IMG/VR virus record: IMGVR_UViG_3300031974_003920
Location: 1-37,137 of that record
DNA from: a virus
DNA length: 37,137 bases
Reading direction: 5' to 3' (one strand)
Shown one piece after another: positions 15,183 through 22,936 of this stretch. A program made the position numbers and the translations under genes. The number at the start of each line of letters is the position of its first letter. Position 1 is the stretch's first letter. The notes below the pieces were generated by a model. That model ran no database searches and had not been told where the DNA came from. It saw only the letters and a program-made list of their open reading frames with translations.

Positions 15183-15488
15183 TTATTTTTCTCTCAAATC
15201 TTTAGTATAAGATGTTACAATGACATCCAATAACTCATCTTTGCTGTAATCTGGTTCTGTTACAGTGCTTTCCATTTCACCAATGTCCATTACAATGTCT
15301 TCGCTTTTAACACGGTTCTTAAAAAGTATATCCTGATACGCACTCTCAGCAGTTCTTAGCATGTCCATCAACTGATTATACATAGGATTGCCTGGCTTTG
15401 TTTTAAAAAGTCTCTTATTAAGTTTTTCTATTTCAGCCAGAACTTTTTCTTCGCTAAGTTCATTTACATAACTGTAGTAATCAAACAT
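15183..15488 (-). CDS. Conserved small protein of T4-like marine phages
   Basis: A 101-residue helical protein starting MFDYYSYVNELSEEKVLAEI. The pattern LNKRLFKTKPGNPMYNQLMD is one I remember from small conserved proteins of T4-like cyanophages, where no function is assigned. Its ATG is inside the last codons of the upstream gene (AATGTTTGA), so translation is coupled. No motif suggests an activity. Confidence 0.75.
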   Translation of the reverse strand: MFDYYSYVNELSEEKVLAEIEKLNKRLFKTKPGNPMYNQLMDMLRTAESAYQDILFKNRVKSEDIVMDIGEMESTVTEPDYSKDELLDVIVTSYTKDLREK

Positions 15489-15813
15489 TAACTATCTCCA
15501 TCAAACCATTTAACTTTGCTAACGCCAAATCGTCTGAAGTTTTAAATCTGATTTCATTATTTCTAATCTGATACTCTCTGAGATCCTTTAGTCCCATCTC
15601 TTTAAGGAAAGATTTTATAGTGGTTAATGACGGTGTTGGGCGTCCTAATTTTACAGTTCTAGGCTTCCAATCCATCCATTGTTCGAAAAAATATGCTGTT
15701 CTGCTCGTTACTGATGGTGTTAATGTACCAAAAGTCTCCAGCATAAAGTCGTCATCAAAAACTTGTTGATAGATATTGCTACGTTTTATTTCAGGCGTTC
15801 TGTAATTGCTCAT
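15481..15813 (-). CDS. Conserved hypothetical phage protein
   Basis: A 110-residue basic protein starting MSNYRTPEIKRSNIYQQVFD with a strongly patterned centre (TLTPSVTSRTAYFFEQWMDW, KPRTVKLGRPTP). The second half is a predicted helix-strand mix ending KLNGLMEIVNV. It overlaps the VOC-like gene by 23 bp upstream and the 101-residue gene by 8 bp downstream. No function recognised; the Arg/Trp-rich centre could bind nucleic acid or another phage protein. Confidence 0.75.
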   Translation of the reverse strand: MSNYRTPEIKRSNIYQQVFDDDFMLETFGTLTPSVTSRTAYFFEQWMDWKPRTVKLGRPTPSLTTIKSFLKEMGLKDLREYQIRNNEIRFKTSDDLALAKLNGLMEIVNV

Positions 15814-16651
15814 AGTGTGTATCCAGTGTGTTGCCTGTAATGTGTAAGTATTGCTTTCTAGTTCTAAAAATTACGTCTAATCCAGGTGCGGCGTCAGGTA
15901 TAAAGTTTTCTATAGTATAACTTTCCTTGTTTCCAAAAGCAAGACAGTTATACCCTGTAATTTTGTGATTTAGCGAACCAAAATTTAATTCCTGATCATC
16001 TGTATTGAATTTTTTTAAGTCTATACCTGCTACAATCATTGCTCCTGTTGTATGAAATACATCATCAGTATCAGCAATAACTGTTCTTATTTTTTTATCG
16101 TCTTGTGTCTTACTGCACAGAATAGTAAACCTATTATTAGAACTAACCAGTGTATCATATTGTTCAGTACTTCTGGTAAACTTAAAACCAATACTCTGAT
16201 AAAAGTTCATCATTTTGGGATCGCAACAGTTATACTTTATGCCTGTGATTATTTTAAGACCAGGATTACTGTAAGATTTATTGTTTACTGTTTCATAGTT
16301 AATAAGTGAACTTGCATCAAGAGTAAAAGTAGATGTATCAATAAACAATGATCTAAGACCTGCATTGTTCATTTTGACCCACAAGTCTGTTTCAGGATCA
16401 TGCTGGCAACCTAACTGCTGAATTTCTTGTGGTGTTGCTAAAAATCCTAATCCTGTGAGTTCTGGTTGATCAATGGAGAATGTTTCCCTGATCATTAAAA
16501 TGGAATTGTTTTGTGTCCATACTGTGACATAGCCAGACCTATGTTTGGCTCTGTTTACAAAACCCAGTTGTGACAGTTTCCCAAACACTGATTCATATGA
16601 AGTATTATCAGGGTTAAAACTGTATTCTAAAAATCCAAAATCTGCTTTCAT
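15791..16651 (-). CDS. VOC-fold (glyoxalase/dioxygenase-like) protein
   Basis: A 286-residue protein. The segment CDPKMMNFYQSIGFKFTRST followed by a strand ending ILCSK matches the beta-alpha-beta-beta-beta module of the vicinal oxygen chelate superfamily. The N-terminal half shows a second similar module (YESVFGKLSQLGFVNRAKHR with VTVWTQ strands), as in paired-module enzymes such as 4-hydroxyphenylpyruvate dioxygenase. Metal ligands cannot be assigned with certainty by eye. ATG 16651 forms ATGA with the IscA stop, so I prefer it to the longer frame at 16678. Substrate unknown. Confidence 0.6.
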   Translation of the reverse strand: MKADFGFLEYSFNPDNTSYESVFGKLSQLGFVNRAKHRSGYVTVWTQNNSILMIRETFSIDQPELTGLGFLATPQEIQQLGCQHDPETDLWVKMNNAGLRSLFIDTSTFTLDASSLINYETVNNKSYSNPGLKIITGIKYNCCDPKMMNFYQSIGFKFTRSTEQYDTLVSSNNRFTILCSKTQDDKKIRTVIADTDDVFHTTGAMIVAGIDLKKFNTDDQELNFGSLNHKITGYNCLAFGNKESYTIENFIPDAAPGLDVIFRTRKQYLHITGNTLDTHYEQLQNA

Positions 16652-17013
16652 ATAGTAAATGTTACCGATTCTCCACAACCACAGGCACTGTCTGCTAATG
16701 GTGCTTTAATCTCAATATGTCTTCCTGCAACACCTGTAACCAAATCTATGGTACTACCAACTAGATATTGCTTGCTCATGCTGTCTAACCAAAAAGTCCA
16801 ACCAGCAAACTCCTTGCTAAAATCAGTTAAATTGATATCTGAAATATCTTCTACTAATTTCCAATCATACATAAAACCAGCACACCCACCTCCTGTTAAA
16901 CTCAGTTTAACACCCAGTGCACCAGACTCTGACGTTTGAATTTTAAAGTGCTCTTGTGCACCTTCAGTCAAAGTGACTACATCTTTATTAGGATCAAAAG
17001 TTTGTATTTCCAT
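16648..17013 (-). CDS. iscA: A-type iron-sulfur carrier (IscA/HesB family)
   Basis: A 121-residue A-type carrier that receives nascent Fe-S clusters and passes them to apo-proteins. The three family Cys are in place: C44 in GGGCAGFMYDW, and C111 and C113 in the C-terminal ACGCGESVTF. The glycine-rich turn before C44 and the strand after it follow the family. Length (about 107-120 in bacteria) is normal, so the protein should be functional. It sits beside the 2OG-Fe(II) oxygenase, ClpP and SufE-like genes. With SufE and NfuA elsewhere in the window, it suggests the phage supports Fe-S biogenesis during infection. Confidence 0.93.
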   Translation of the reverse strand: MEIQTFDPNKDVVTLTEGAQEHFKIQTSESGALGVKLSLTGGGCAGFMYDWKLVEDISDINLTDFSKEFAGWTFWLDSMSKQYLVGSTIDLVTGVAGRHIEIKAPLADSACGCGESVTFTI

Positions 17014-17017
17014 ACTA

Positions 17018-17515
17018 CTATTTAACCGATTTACACCTTAGATTTAGTACATATCTTGTGCCACGACGCACTGTTTTAACTTCATGCTCTTCTTCGTAAG
17101 TGTATAATACCATATCACCTGGCGCCATATTTTGTAATTTACCACCTATTAATAATAGCCCGCCTACATAATCATTAGGATCATTTAATTGTATTATAAC
17201 ACTGATATCGTTTTCCTGCTGGTATTCAGAAGCAAAAGAATCCACATGTTTGGGTATAAAACAACTACGATTATATTTTAATACTCGTGCATATACCAGT
17301 TCTGTATTTACAGGAATATTATTTTTAACATCTGGCCAAAATCTAGAGACTTCGTCTGTTGTAAACTCTGATATTTGAAAATGACCAATTGTGCTCGCAT
17401 AATGCCTGTCTTGATATTCACCATTGAGCATAACATTATTAGTAGAATCTCTGTACATCGCCATAATTTGGTCTATTTGACCAGGAGATAATACTTGTTT
17501 TGCTTGGTGTATCAT
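17018..17515 (-). CDS. 2OG-Fe(II) oxygenase
   Basis: A 165-residue prolyl-4-hydroxylase-type double-stranded beta-helix enzyme. The metal ligands are H90 and D92 in FIPKHVDSF and H144 in EEHEVKTV, with R154 placed to bind 2-oxoglutarate in RGTRYVLNLR. The core strands VIIQLNDP and GGLLLIGG lie between them, all in family order. Such enzymes hydroxylate a protein, nucleic acid or small molecule; the substrate is unknown. They are very common in marine T4-like phages. The ATG overlaps the ClpP stop as TAATG. Confidence 0.9.
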   Translation of the reverse strand: MIHQAKQVLSPGQIDQIMAMYRDSTNNVMLNGEYQDRHYASTIGHFQISEFTTDEVSRFWPDVKNNIPVNTELVYARVLKYNRSCFIPKHVDSFASEYQQENDISVIIQLNDPNDYVGGLLLIGGKLQNMAPGDMVLYTYEEEHEVKTVRRGTRYVLNLRCKSVK

Positions 17516-18102
17516 TATCTGTTCTCTATAATTTCGTCCACCAAACCAAAGTCTAATGCTTCTTGTGATGACATAAAGTTATCACGATCCATTGCTAATT
17601 CAAACTCCTCAAAAGTTTTACCTTTTGTATTATGCTTAACATAGATATCAGTTAGTTCTTTCTTGATACGCACAATCTCCTTGGCACGGATTTCAATATC
17701 ACTTGCTTGACCTTGTGCACCACCCAGTGGCTGATGAATCATGTGTCTGGCATTGGGTAACATAAAACGTTTACCAGCAGTGCCAGCATTTGCTAGGAAC
17801 GAACCCATACTTGCGGCTTGCCCCATAACAATGGTGCTCACATCAGGTTTGATGTACTGCATGGTGTCGTACATTGCCATACCGGCAGTAACAACACCGC
17901 CAGGCGAGTTGATATAAAAGTTAATATCAGAGTCAGGATCTTCTGCTTCTAAAAATAACAATTGAGCACAAATACTGTTTGATACAGCATCATTTACTTC
18001 GCCATTCAAAAATATGATACGTTCTTTTAATAACCTGCTGTAGATATCATAACTACGCTCTCCAGCACTTGTCTTTTCAATTACATATGGTACAAAATTC
18101 AC
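17515..18102 (-). CDS. clpP: ClpP protease subunit
   Basis: A 195-residue serine peptidase that forms the barrel degraded by partner AAA+ unfoldases. The catalytic set is present: Ser98 in [10 protein letters not shown], His123 in RHMIHQP and an Asp in MDRDNFMS (D174 by alignment). The N-terminal hydrophobic loop region and the [14 protein letters not shown]-like start ([20 protein letters not shown]) match the family. The start is GTG 18102 with GGAG upstream. No ClpX or ClpA is seen in the window, so it would pair with the host unfoldase. ClpS at 36.7 kb points to the same host machine. It has its own sigma70 promoter. Confidence 0.95.
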   Translation of the reverse strand: MNFVPYVIEKTSAGERSYDIYSRLLKERIIFLNGEVNDAVSNSICAQLLFLEAEDPDSDINFYINSPGGVVTAGMAMYDTMQYIKPDVSTIVMGQAASMGSFLANAGTAGKRFMLPNARHMIHQPLGGAQGQASDIEIRAKEIVRIKKELTDIYVKHNTKGKTFEEFELAMDRDNFMSSQEALDFGLVDEIIENR

Positions 18103-18131
18103 TATTATTTCTCCATTAAAAATGTTTTATA

Positions 18132-18160
18132 AGTATAACAGATATCTTAGATAATATCAA
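18132..18160 (-). promoter_or_regulatory. Sigma70 promoter for the clpP operon
   Basis: TTGATA (18160..18155), 17-nt spacer, TATACT (18137..18132). The expected start is about 25 nt before the GTG of clpP. The -35 overlaps the stop codon of the SufE-like gene. Confidence 0.75.
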
Positions 18161-18558
18161 CTGTTTTCTGTAACTATTTTTTGTATACGGTTAACCAAGT
18201 GTTGTAAACTTTTTTGTTTATCGTTATCTAATATTCTGGTGATCTTTTGAAAGTTTTTATACTTTATTTGTTTAATTTGATGTTCGTTAAGATTGTTATA
18301 AGTGTCTACTAAAATTTTACATAAACTTTTAATCTGAGCATTTTCACTATCAGCTCTAAATATCCAACTACTTCCAGATTTTGAACCATCACACCATACT
18401 AAACAGTGTGGGCAACATCCACGAACAAAATTTTCTTTTACTCTTAATGTTTGAGAATTTTTTACACTATGTGAATTTCCTATAGAAAGAAACCACTCTT
18501 TGGCAGTGTTGTGATCTGTAAACTGGTCAACTTGCTGTATGTAAGTATCTAAGGACAT
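18157..18558 (-). CDS. SufE-like sulfur-transfer protein
   Basis: A 133-residue protein resembling SufE, which takes persulfide sulfur from the SufS desulfurase and hands it to the Fe-S scaffold. The match covers the AKEWFLSIGN start, the active-site region FVRGCCPHCLVW (SufE catalytic Cys, C48 or C49 here, plus C52), WIFRADSENAQIKSLCKILV and the C-terminal helix LQHLVNRIQKI. Extra Cys at 49, 52 and 56 are unusual for SufE. The ATG is 5 nt downstream of a perfect TATAAATA late box, with no ribosome site, so the mRNA is probably leaderless. It would use host SufS because no desulfurase is in this window. Confidence 0.8.
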   Translation of the reverse strand: MSLDTYIQQVDQFTDHNTAKEWFLSIGNSHSVKNSQTLRVKENFVRGCCPHCLVWCDGSKSGSSWIFRADSENAQIKSLCKILVDTYNNLNEHQIKQIKYKNFQKITRILDNDKQKSLQHLVNRIQKIVTENS

Positions 18559-18563
18559 GCAGA

Positions 18564-18571
18564 TATTTATA
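18564..18571 (-). promoter_or_regulatory. T4-type late promoter TATAAATA (leaderless)
   Basis: Perfect TATAAATA on the minus strand with only five bases (TCTGC) before ATG 18558. T4 late transcription starts about 5-6 nt after this box, which places +1 at the start codon. Confidence 0.75.
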
Positions 18572-18586
18572 GATGTTATAAAAGGT

Positions 18587-18608
18587 AAGGCCCACTTTCG
18601 CGGGCCTT
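18587..18608 (-). terminator. Hairpin terminator after the 55-residue gene
   Basis: AAGGCCC (18608..18602 read on minus) pairs with GGGCCTT (18593..18587), a 7-bp GC-rich stem with an 8-nt loop, followed by ACCTTTTAT. The T-run is short, so termination strength is uncertain. Confidence 0.55.
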
Positions 18609-18630
18609 GTGTTTGGGTCTTATTAATATA

Positions 18631-18798
18631 TTAATAAGTAAGTTGTGCCAGGCTTAACCACATAATTGAACCGACTACAACAGATAAAAGTACAGTCAAT
18701 ACAGAATCACAAAATTCACCGTCGTGACAAATCTTGTCAGCAAATTGTTTTGTGGATTCAAAGAGGTTAAGACCCGCCTTCTTGAGTAAGGTGGTCAT
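18631..18798 (-). CDS. 55-residue membrane-anchored protein
   Basis: MTTLLKKAGLNLFESTKQFA, then KICHDGEFCDSV, then a C-terminal membrane segment VLTVLLSVVVGSIMWLSLAQ ending LTY. TAGGAG stands 5-6 nt before ATG 18798, a strong ribosome site. It is a single-gene unit with a long leader before it and a hairpin terminator after it. The C-in topology with a soluble N-terminus suggests a tail-anchored protein. Function unknown. Confidence 0.78.
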   Translation of the reverse strand: MTTLLKKAGLNLFESTKQFADKICHDGEFCDSVLTVLLSVVVGSIMWLSLAQLTY

Positions 18799-18959
18799 TT
18801 GTGTCTCCTAGAGTCTAATTTAAAATTAGCACTCGCGTTCACTGCCCATTGCTGGCACAGCTCAATGTAAAAAGTTCCTTAACTTTTTGGTTGACCCTCA
18901 CATGGAGGCATCAGCAAAACATTGTTGTGGAAGTGCGTTGTGCGATTTACTTCCGCGTT
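18799..18959 (-). promoter_or_regulatory. Long structured leader (possible regulatory RNA)
   Basis: About 160 nt between a late-type promoter box and the TAGGAG site of the 55-residue gene, without any frame longer than about 10 codons. It holds AAAAAGTT-AAGG-AACTTTTT (18888..18869), a perfect 8-bp stem with a four-base loop, GCTGTGCCAGC, and the palindrome CTAATTT-T-AAATTAG. GGAAGT and ACTTCC can also pair around 18950..18925. It may be a structured 5' UTR or the body of a small RNA. Confidence 0.45.
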
Positions 18960-18967
18960 TATTTATC
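18960..18967 (-). promoter_or_regulatory. Late promoter box GATAAATA
   Basis: GATAAATA on the minus strand in a gene-free stretch, reading into the structured leader and the 55-residue gene. The single T-to-G change matches the variants seen at 439 and 31190. Confidence 0.5.
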
Positions 18968-19001
18968 ATTTATTAAGTCATATGTTAATAAAACCGGGTA
19001 A

Positions 19002-19766
19002 TTATGAAACATTTAATAAAATGTTCCAGGTATCATAAAAATCTTTTACAGGAAACACCCTAGCGGTCCGGTGTATATCATCTGTCAGTACTTTGGCTAA
19101 AGGATAATCGTTGCCATCAGGATCCATACGATCGCCAAAAAAGAAACAATCACCGTATATTATTTCATTATCTCCTGTATAAATTTGACTTTTGTCTAAT
19201 CCTTTTGTGGAAATATCAACACCAGTTTCTCCGCCTACCTGTGCACCAATACCATCAAAATTTTCGTTTATGTACTTTGCAATGGAAATTCTCTCCCCAG
19301 AATTTTTGTCCCACTCATAATATTTTGTACGTTGTATTCCCCAAGCCTTTCTGCCAACGATACTGAAGTTAATCATGCTACCACGATCTTCTATATGGTT
19401 ACCATATCTTTCTGTATACTCAGACTCACTAAGACATTTGTTCAAATAATCATAAAGTCCTTCTGGGGGAGTAAATTTGTGGTCATGTATAATAGTGTGC
19501 TCACTATGAGGACCTTTTTGGGTAATCTGATTTCCCATACAAAAACAAGCATAGTCAGATTTGTTAACTATCTCGTCTGTTAATTGTTCATATGTTTTTA
19601 CTGAGTCACTGCCAGTGATAAGAATAACTCTGTCACCCTTTGACTGAACATGATCCATCCATCCACTAAACCAGTTACGAAATCTTTCTTGCATTCTTGA
19701 TCTGCTGGGTGTAAGGGTACCGTCTACATCGAATACATATGATCTTGGATTTAGTTGTTTAGCCAT
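19002..19766 (-). CDS. HAD phosphatase resembling eukaryotic-type phosphomannomutase
   Basis: A 254-residue haloacid dehalogenase protein. The nucleophile motif is FDVDGTLTPSRS (D13 nucleophile, D15 acid/base). Motif II is LITGSDSVKTYEQL, and the late motif is FFFGDRMDPDGNDYPLAKVL, close to the FFGDKTMPGGNDYEI of PMM2. The cap segment includes RGSMINFSIVGRKA, again as in PMM2 (GSMLNVSPIGR). Length is close to PMM2 (about 246). It may interconvert mannose-6- and mannose-1-phosphate, or be a sugar phosphatase using the same fold. AGAGG precedes ATG 19766. It would fit the sugar theme of the window. Confidence 0.78.
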   Translation of the reverse strand: MAKQLNPRSYVFDVDGTLTPSRSRMQERFRNWFSGWMDHVQSKGDRVILITGSDSVKTYEQLTDEIVNKSDYACFCMGNQITQKGPHSEHTIIHDHKFTPPEGLYDYLNKCLSESEYTERYGNHIEDRGSMINFSIVGRKAWGIQRTKYYEWDKNSGERISIAKYINENFDGIGAQVGGETGVDISTKGLDKSQIYTGDNEIIYGDCFFFGDRMDPDGNDYPLAKVLTDDIHRTARVFPVKDFYDTWNILLNVS

Positions 19767-19784
19767 GTTGCCTCTTTATAAGAC

Positions 19785-19805
19785 GACGGGCACTAAGTGC
19801 CCGTC
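19785..19805 (-). terminator. Strong hairpin after the TM/SAP-like gene (weak terminator)
   Basis: GACGGGCAC-TTA-GTGCCCGTC on the minus strand: a perfect 9-bp GC-rich stem with a 3-nt loop just after the stop at 19820. No clean T-run follows (GTCTTAT), so it may be a processing or stability element. Confidence 0.5.
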
Positions 19806-19819
19806 AATATAGTACTAAT

Positions 19820-20113
19820 TTACTTTAAGTTTGCTTTAACGCCAGCCTTAAGATCGCCAATCATTTTGTCTTTGGTTTTTCTCTTATCGAGCTCAACGCC
19901 AAAGTCGCGACCCAAGTCTTCTAAACCCTGCTTGGTCATTGCCTTGAGCTTGGTAGCCGTTGGCAACTTCTTCTGCTCTACAGGTGCAGGAGTCGAAGGT
20001 GCTGGTGCTGGAGCAGGTGTACTAGGTGCTGATGTTGTAGAGTCATCACTTTTCTTAAAGAAAGCAAAGTAAATGACTACGCCAGCAACTACTGCTAAGA
20101 TTACATATTCCAT
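19820..20113 (-). CDS. Membrane-anchored protein with Pro-Ala linker and SAP/HeH-like domain
   Basis: A 97-residue protein in three parts: an N-terminal membrane helix (MEYVILAVVAGVVIYFAFF, then KK), a flexible linker (STPAPAPAPSTPAP, residues about 28-45), and a C-terminal helix-extended-helix domain (LPTATKLKAMTKQGLEDLGR, then DFGVELDKRKTKDKMIGDL) like Rho-N/SAP/HeH modules that bind DNA or RNA. It could tether nucleic acid to the inner membrane. TAGGAG precedes ATG 20113. It follows nadE by 2 nt. The domain call is by pattern only. Confidence 0.75.
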   Translation of the reverse strand: MEYVILAVVAGVVIYFAFFKKSDDSTTSAPSTPAPAPAPSTPAPVEQKKLPTATKLKAMTKQGLEDLGRDFGVELDKRKTKDKMIGDLKAGVKANLK

Positions 20114-20115
20114 TT

Positions 20116-21057
20116 TTATCTCCTAAGATATATATCTAGTTCACTTAATCGTTCAAAACGATCAGTGTCAATAGGATGAATCAAATTATAAGGATTAATT
20201 CGCTTGTAAGTAGTACTCCTTACACGTTTAGCAACTTCCTTTATAATTGCTTGATCTGCTTCGTCCAATTTATTCATGTCCACACCACCATTGATCAAAC
20301 TAAACAGGGCGATGTCGAACTCCAGGTAACTAAAACCAAATTGGTCTTCGTCACCATTTGCAATACCTAAACCATCTGTAGGTACAGCCTCCACAATGCT
20401 TTGTGGAACGCCAAGAAGATCTGCCAAGGCAGGTACTTCCCAACTCTTTGTTAGACTTTGTATAGGTGCAACGTCACCAACGTCACCATGCAAAGTCCAA
20501 AAACCAGCCGCTAGTTCTGAAAAATTGTCAGTACTTGCGACAAAACCGTTATGCTTACTGGCTAAATTATACAGAGTAATCATTCTGAGTCTGGCACGAA
20601 TATTACCTCTGCGTTTGGCAGATTCAATACTGTCGTCATTTAAAGTGTCGTCAAGAGGTTTTGCACTGTTTGTTAAACGTTCAACAAACTCATTAAATGC
20701 TACAGTTAAATCAATGTTTTTGTGTTCGATATCAAGTGCTTTACATGCTTCGATGCCGCGAGCAGTTTCATCTGGATTTTGTGCTATAGGTAATGTTACA
20801 CCAATAACATTGTAGCCTGCTTCTTTAAATAGTGCGGCTGTAAGAGCACTATCAATGCCTCCACTCATGCCTAGGACTACTGTACTAACTTTGTATTGTT
20901 CTCTGTATGTAATAAGTTCAGAAACTAATTTATTACGAAGTTTGGGAATATCGTTATGGTAAACACCAAAAGCAATATGCTTTTCTAGTTGTTGCTTGAA
21001 CCAATCGCTAATATGTGGATTGCGATTGTACTTGTAAATTGTGTCTTGTAGTGTCAT
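20116..21057 (-). CDS. nadE: NAD synthetase
   Basis: A 313-residue amidotransferase-type ligase that makes NAD from nicotinate adenine dinucleotide with ATP and ammonia. The PP-loop SGGIDS is at 65-70; RRGNIRARLRMITLYNLA and the substrate loops STDNFSELAAGFWTLHGDVG and DEDQFGFSY follow as in the family. There is no nitrilase glutaminase domain, so it should be ammonia dependent. The real start is ATG 21057; an in-frame TTG at 21063 is inside the promoter spacing. A perfect TATAAATA box lies 6 nt upstream and no ribosome site is present, so the transcript is probably leaderless. Confidence 0.94.
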   Translation of the reverse strand: MTLQDTIYKYNRNPHISDWFKQQLEKHIAFGVYHNDIPKLRNKLVSELITYREQYKVSTVVLGMSGGIDSALTAALFKEAGYNVIGVTLPIAQNPDETARGIEACKALDIEHKNIDLTVAFNEFVERLTNSAKPLDDTLNDDSIESAKRRGNIRARLRMITLYNLASKHNGFVASTDNFSELAAGFWTLHGDVGDVAPIQSLTKSWEVPALADLLGVPQSIVEAVPTDGLGIANGDEDQFGFSYLEFDIALFSLINGGVDMNKLDEADQAIIKEVAKRVRSTTYKRINPYNLIHPIDTDRFERLSELDIYLRR

Positions 21058-21063
21058 ATGCAA

Positions 21064-21071
21064 TATTTATA
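21064..21071 (-). promoter_or_regulatory. T4-type late promoter TATAAATA for nadE (leaderless)
   Basis: Perfect TATAAATA with 6 nt (TTGCAT) before ATG 21057. It lies in the 45-nt gap after the GMP reductase stop, with no Shine-Dalgarno before the ATG. Confidence 0.78.
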
Positions 21072-21102
21072 TACAGTTTTAATTATTTACATTAAAAAAT
21101 GG

Positions 21103-22236
21103 TTATTCGCCTACTGTACTGCCTTCGTAACTGGTATTGTACTGTTTTGCATTGTTAACTTGAATAAATGTAGTTCGCTTACTGAGCTCTTTTAAACTCC
21201 TTGCACCAACATAAGTGCAAGTACTACGCAACCCACCCATAATGTCTCTGAGCACAGGATCCACCTGGCCTTTATAAGGTACTCGTACAACTCTGCCTTC
21301 ACTTGCTCTGTATTCTTTAACACCATCTCCGTGTTTCTCCTGTGCCGCTGATGAGCTCATGCCGTAAAATTCAATGAACTCTTTCTTTTTAATTTTGTGC
21401 TTTTGAAATTCTAGGTGATTACCCACCTCATAATCTAATTCTGGTTCTTTGTAAAATTTAGTAATTACTTCTCCGCCACCTTCGTCACAACCTGCAAGCA
21501 TTCCTCCCAGCATGACAAAGTCAGCACCTGCACCAAATGCTTTTGCTACATCTCCAGGACATGTACAACCGCCATCAGCAATGATGTGTCCGCCAAGACC
21601 GTGAGCGGCATCGGCACATTCAATGACTGCCGAGAGTTGAGGATATCCAACTCCAGTCTTAATGCGAGTAGTACAAACACTACCAGGCCCAATACCAACT
21701 TTAACGATATCTGCTCCATTAAGAATCAACTCCTCTGTGATGTCTGGTGTTACCACGTTGCCAGCAATAATGGTAATACGTGGGTTTTCTTCTCTAAATT
21801 GTTTTACAAAATCTAAAAATCTTTCGCTATAACCGTTAGCAACATCAATACAAACGTACTGAATGCTTCTGCTTAATTTGAGAGTTTTATCAATTCTTTC
21901 TTTATCAACATCTGTGATGCCTGTACTAACTGCTACAGTGTCTTTAAGATCACTTTTGTATGGTGACGTGTTCCACCAGTCCCAAATGTCTGCAGGATCA
22001 TAACTTTTACTAAGGCAAGTAAACATTCCTTTTTTAGCCATCTCAATGGACATATCAAAAGTACCCACACCATCCATGTTAGCCGCAATTATAGGAACTC
22101 CTGTGTAAGTTAATCCGCTGTTTCTAAAAGTATAAGTTCTTTTGAGATCAACTTCTTTACGACTTCCCATTGTACTTCTTTTAGGCCTAAAAAGTACATC
22201 TGAATAGTCTAATTTTACATCACGTTCAATTCTCAC
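21103..22236 (-). CDS. guaC: GMP reductase
   Basis: A 377-residue TIM-barrel enzyme that reduces GMP to IMP with NADPH. The family marks are [13 protein letters not shown] at the start, [11 protein letters not shown], the active-site loop [20 protein letters not shown] (Cys188), [20 protein letters not shown] and [18 protein letters not shown], then [18 protein letters not shown]. These fit GuaC better than IMP dehydrogenase, which would carry a CBS insertion and an RYxGMGS flap. It is about 30 residues longer than bacterial GuaC. The start is GTG, overlapping the upstream stop. It would shift guanine nucleotides toward adenine nucleotides, fitting an AT-rich genome. Confidence 0.93.
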   Translation of the reverse strand: MRIERDVKLDYSDVLFRPKRSTMGSRKEVDLKRTYTFRNSGLTYTGVPIIAANMDGVGTFDMSIEMAKKGMFTCLSKSYDPADIWDWWNTSPYKSDLKDTVAVSTGITDVDKERIDKTLKLSRSIQYVCIDVANGYSERFLDFVKQFREENPRITIIAGNVVTPDITEELILNGADIVKVGIGPGSVCTTRIKTGVGYPQLSAVIECADAAHGLGGHIIADGGCTCPGDVAKAFGAGADFVMLGGMLAGCDEGGGEVITKFYKEPELDYEVGNHLEFQKHKIKKKEFIEFYGMSSSAAQEKHGDGVKEYRASEGRVVRVPYKGQVDPVLRDIMGGLRSTCTYVGARSLKELSKRTTFIQVNNAKQYNTSYEGSTVGE

Positions 22237-22495
22237 CTGATAACTTCCTCATTACTACATTTTCTACAGTTTCGTATTCTATACGGTTAAATGCGTCAGG
22301 GGGAAACTGTGGAGGAGTCCACTGAACAATCCTCTTCCGCACATAAACATATTTAAGCCACACCTTATCGCCACTGACTGTTTTAGTGGGCCACCAAATA
22401 AATTTTTTCTTCCAGGGTGTATACTGAACATCTGTTGGCTGTGGTTTCAAATGTGGATACCTTGTATATGCAGGATGCCCGTACATGGACTTCAC
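22226..22495 (-). CDS. Small basic Trp-rich protein, unknown
   Basis: An 89-residue protein starting (V/M)[20 protein letters not shown]. It is basic and aromatic ([31 protein letters not shown]) without signal peptide or known motif. The GTG start at 22495 forms TAGTG with the nucleotidyltransferase stop, and an AAGGAAGG stretch lies upstream; ATG at 22486 is an alternative. The stop overlaps the GMP reductase start. No function proposed. Confidence 0.72.
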   Translation of the reverse strand: MKSMYGHPAYTRYPHLKPQPTDVQYTPWKKKFIWWPTKTVSGDKVWLKYVYVRKRIVQWTPPQFPPDAFNRIEYETVENVVMRKLSGEN

Positions 22496-22908
22496 TACAA
22501 CTTACCTTCCTTTCTTAATTGTTCACGAATTTGTGTGGCACTTATTTTATGAATATCTTCGCCCAAGTCATGTTGTGTGAATGTATAACCTACACCTCTG
22601 CCATAACTGATATCCACAATGTTTGGAACCATCATAATGGTGTATTCCTGGTTATATTCAAATCCTTCTTTGGACAATGCTTCTACAATGTTACCAACAA
22701 CTTCGTCAAAATCAAATGGATTATCGTCCTGAGTTTTAGTTCGGCCTCCGCCTGCATCTTTCCCTATGATTCCGCCTACGTCGCGAATCATAATACATAC
22801 TTGACCTGTCTCTAACAGTGCCTTCTTAAACAACGCGGTATGTCCATCATGCCACGGTTGCCAACGACCCAACATTTGTGCTGTGGGTTTCTTCCAATCA
22901 AAATCCAT
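22495..22908 (-). CDS. Cytidylyltransferase-fold nucleotidyltransferase (NMNAT/adenylyltransferase-like)
   Basis: A 137-residue HxGH-superfamily enzyme. The nucleotide-binding site is GRWQPWHDGHTALF (H20 and H23 as HxxH-type), and the late phosphate-binding motif is ISATQIREQ near residue 125, as in NMN adenylyltransferases and phosphopantetheine adenylyltransferases. It would transfer a nucleotidyl group to a phosphate-containing substrate. With NadE two genes downstream, an NAD role (NMN or NaMN adenylylation) is plausible but not proven; the middle insert GGIIGKDAGGGRTKTQ is not typical of NadD. Confidence 0.75.
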   Translation of the reverse strand: MDFDWKKPTAQMLGRWQPWHDGHTALFKKALLETGQVCIMIRDVGGIIGKDAGGGRTKTQDDNPFDFDEVVGNIVEALSKEGFEYNQEYTIMMVPNIVDISYGRGVGYTFTQHDLGEDIHKISATQIREQLRKEGKL

Positions 22909-22936
22909 TTGCTTCTTGCTCCCGGAGTATTAGTCC

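Noticed and set aside
20150-20175. TTGACA-like box within the 3' end of nadE
   Set aside because: No acceptable -10 at the right distance and the bases code for the NadE C-terminus.
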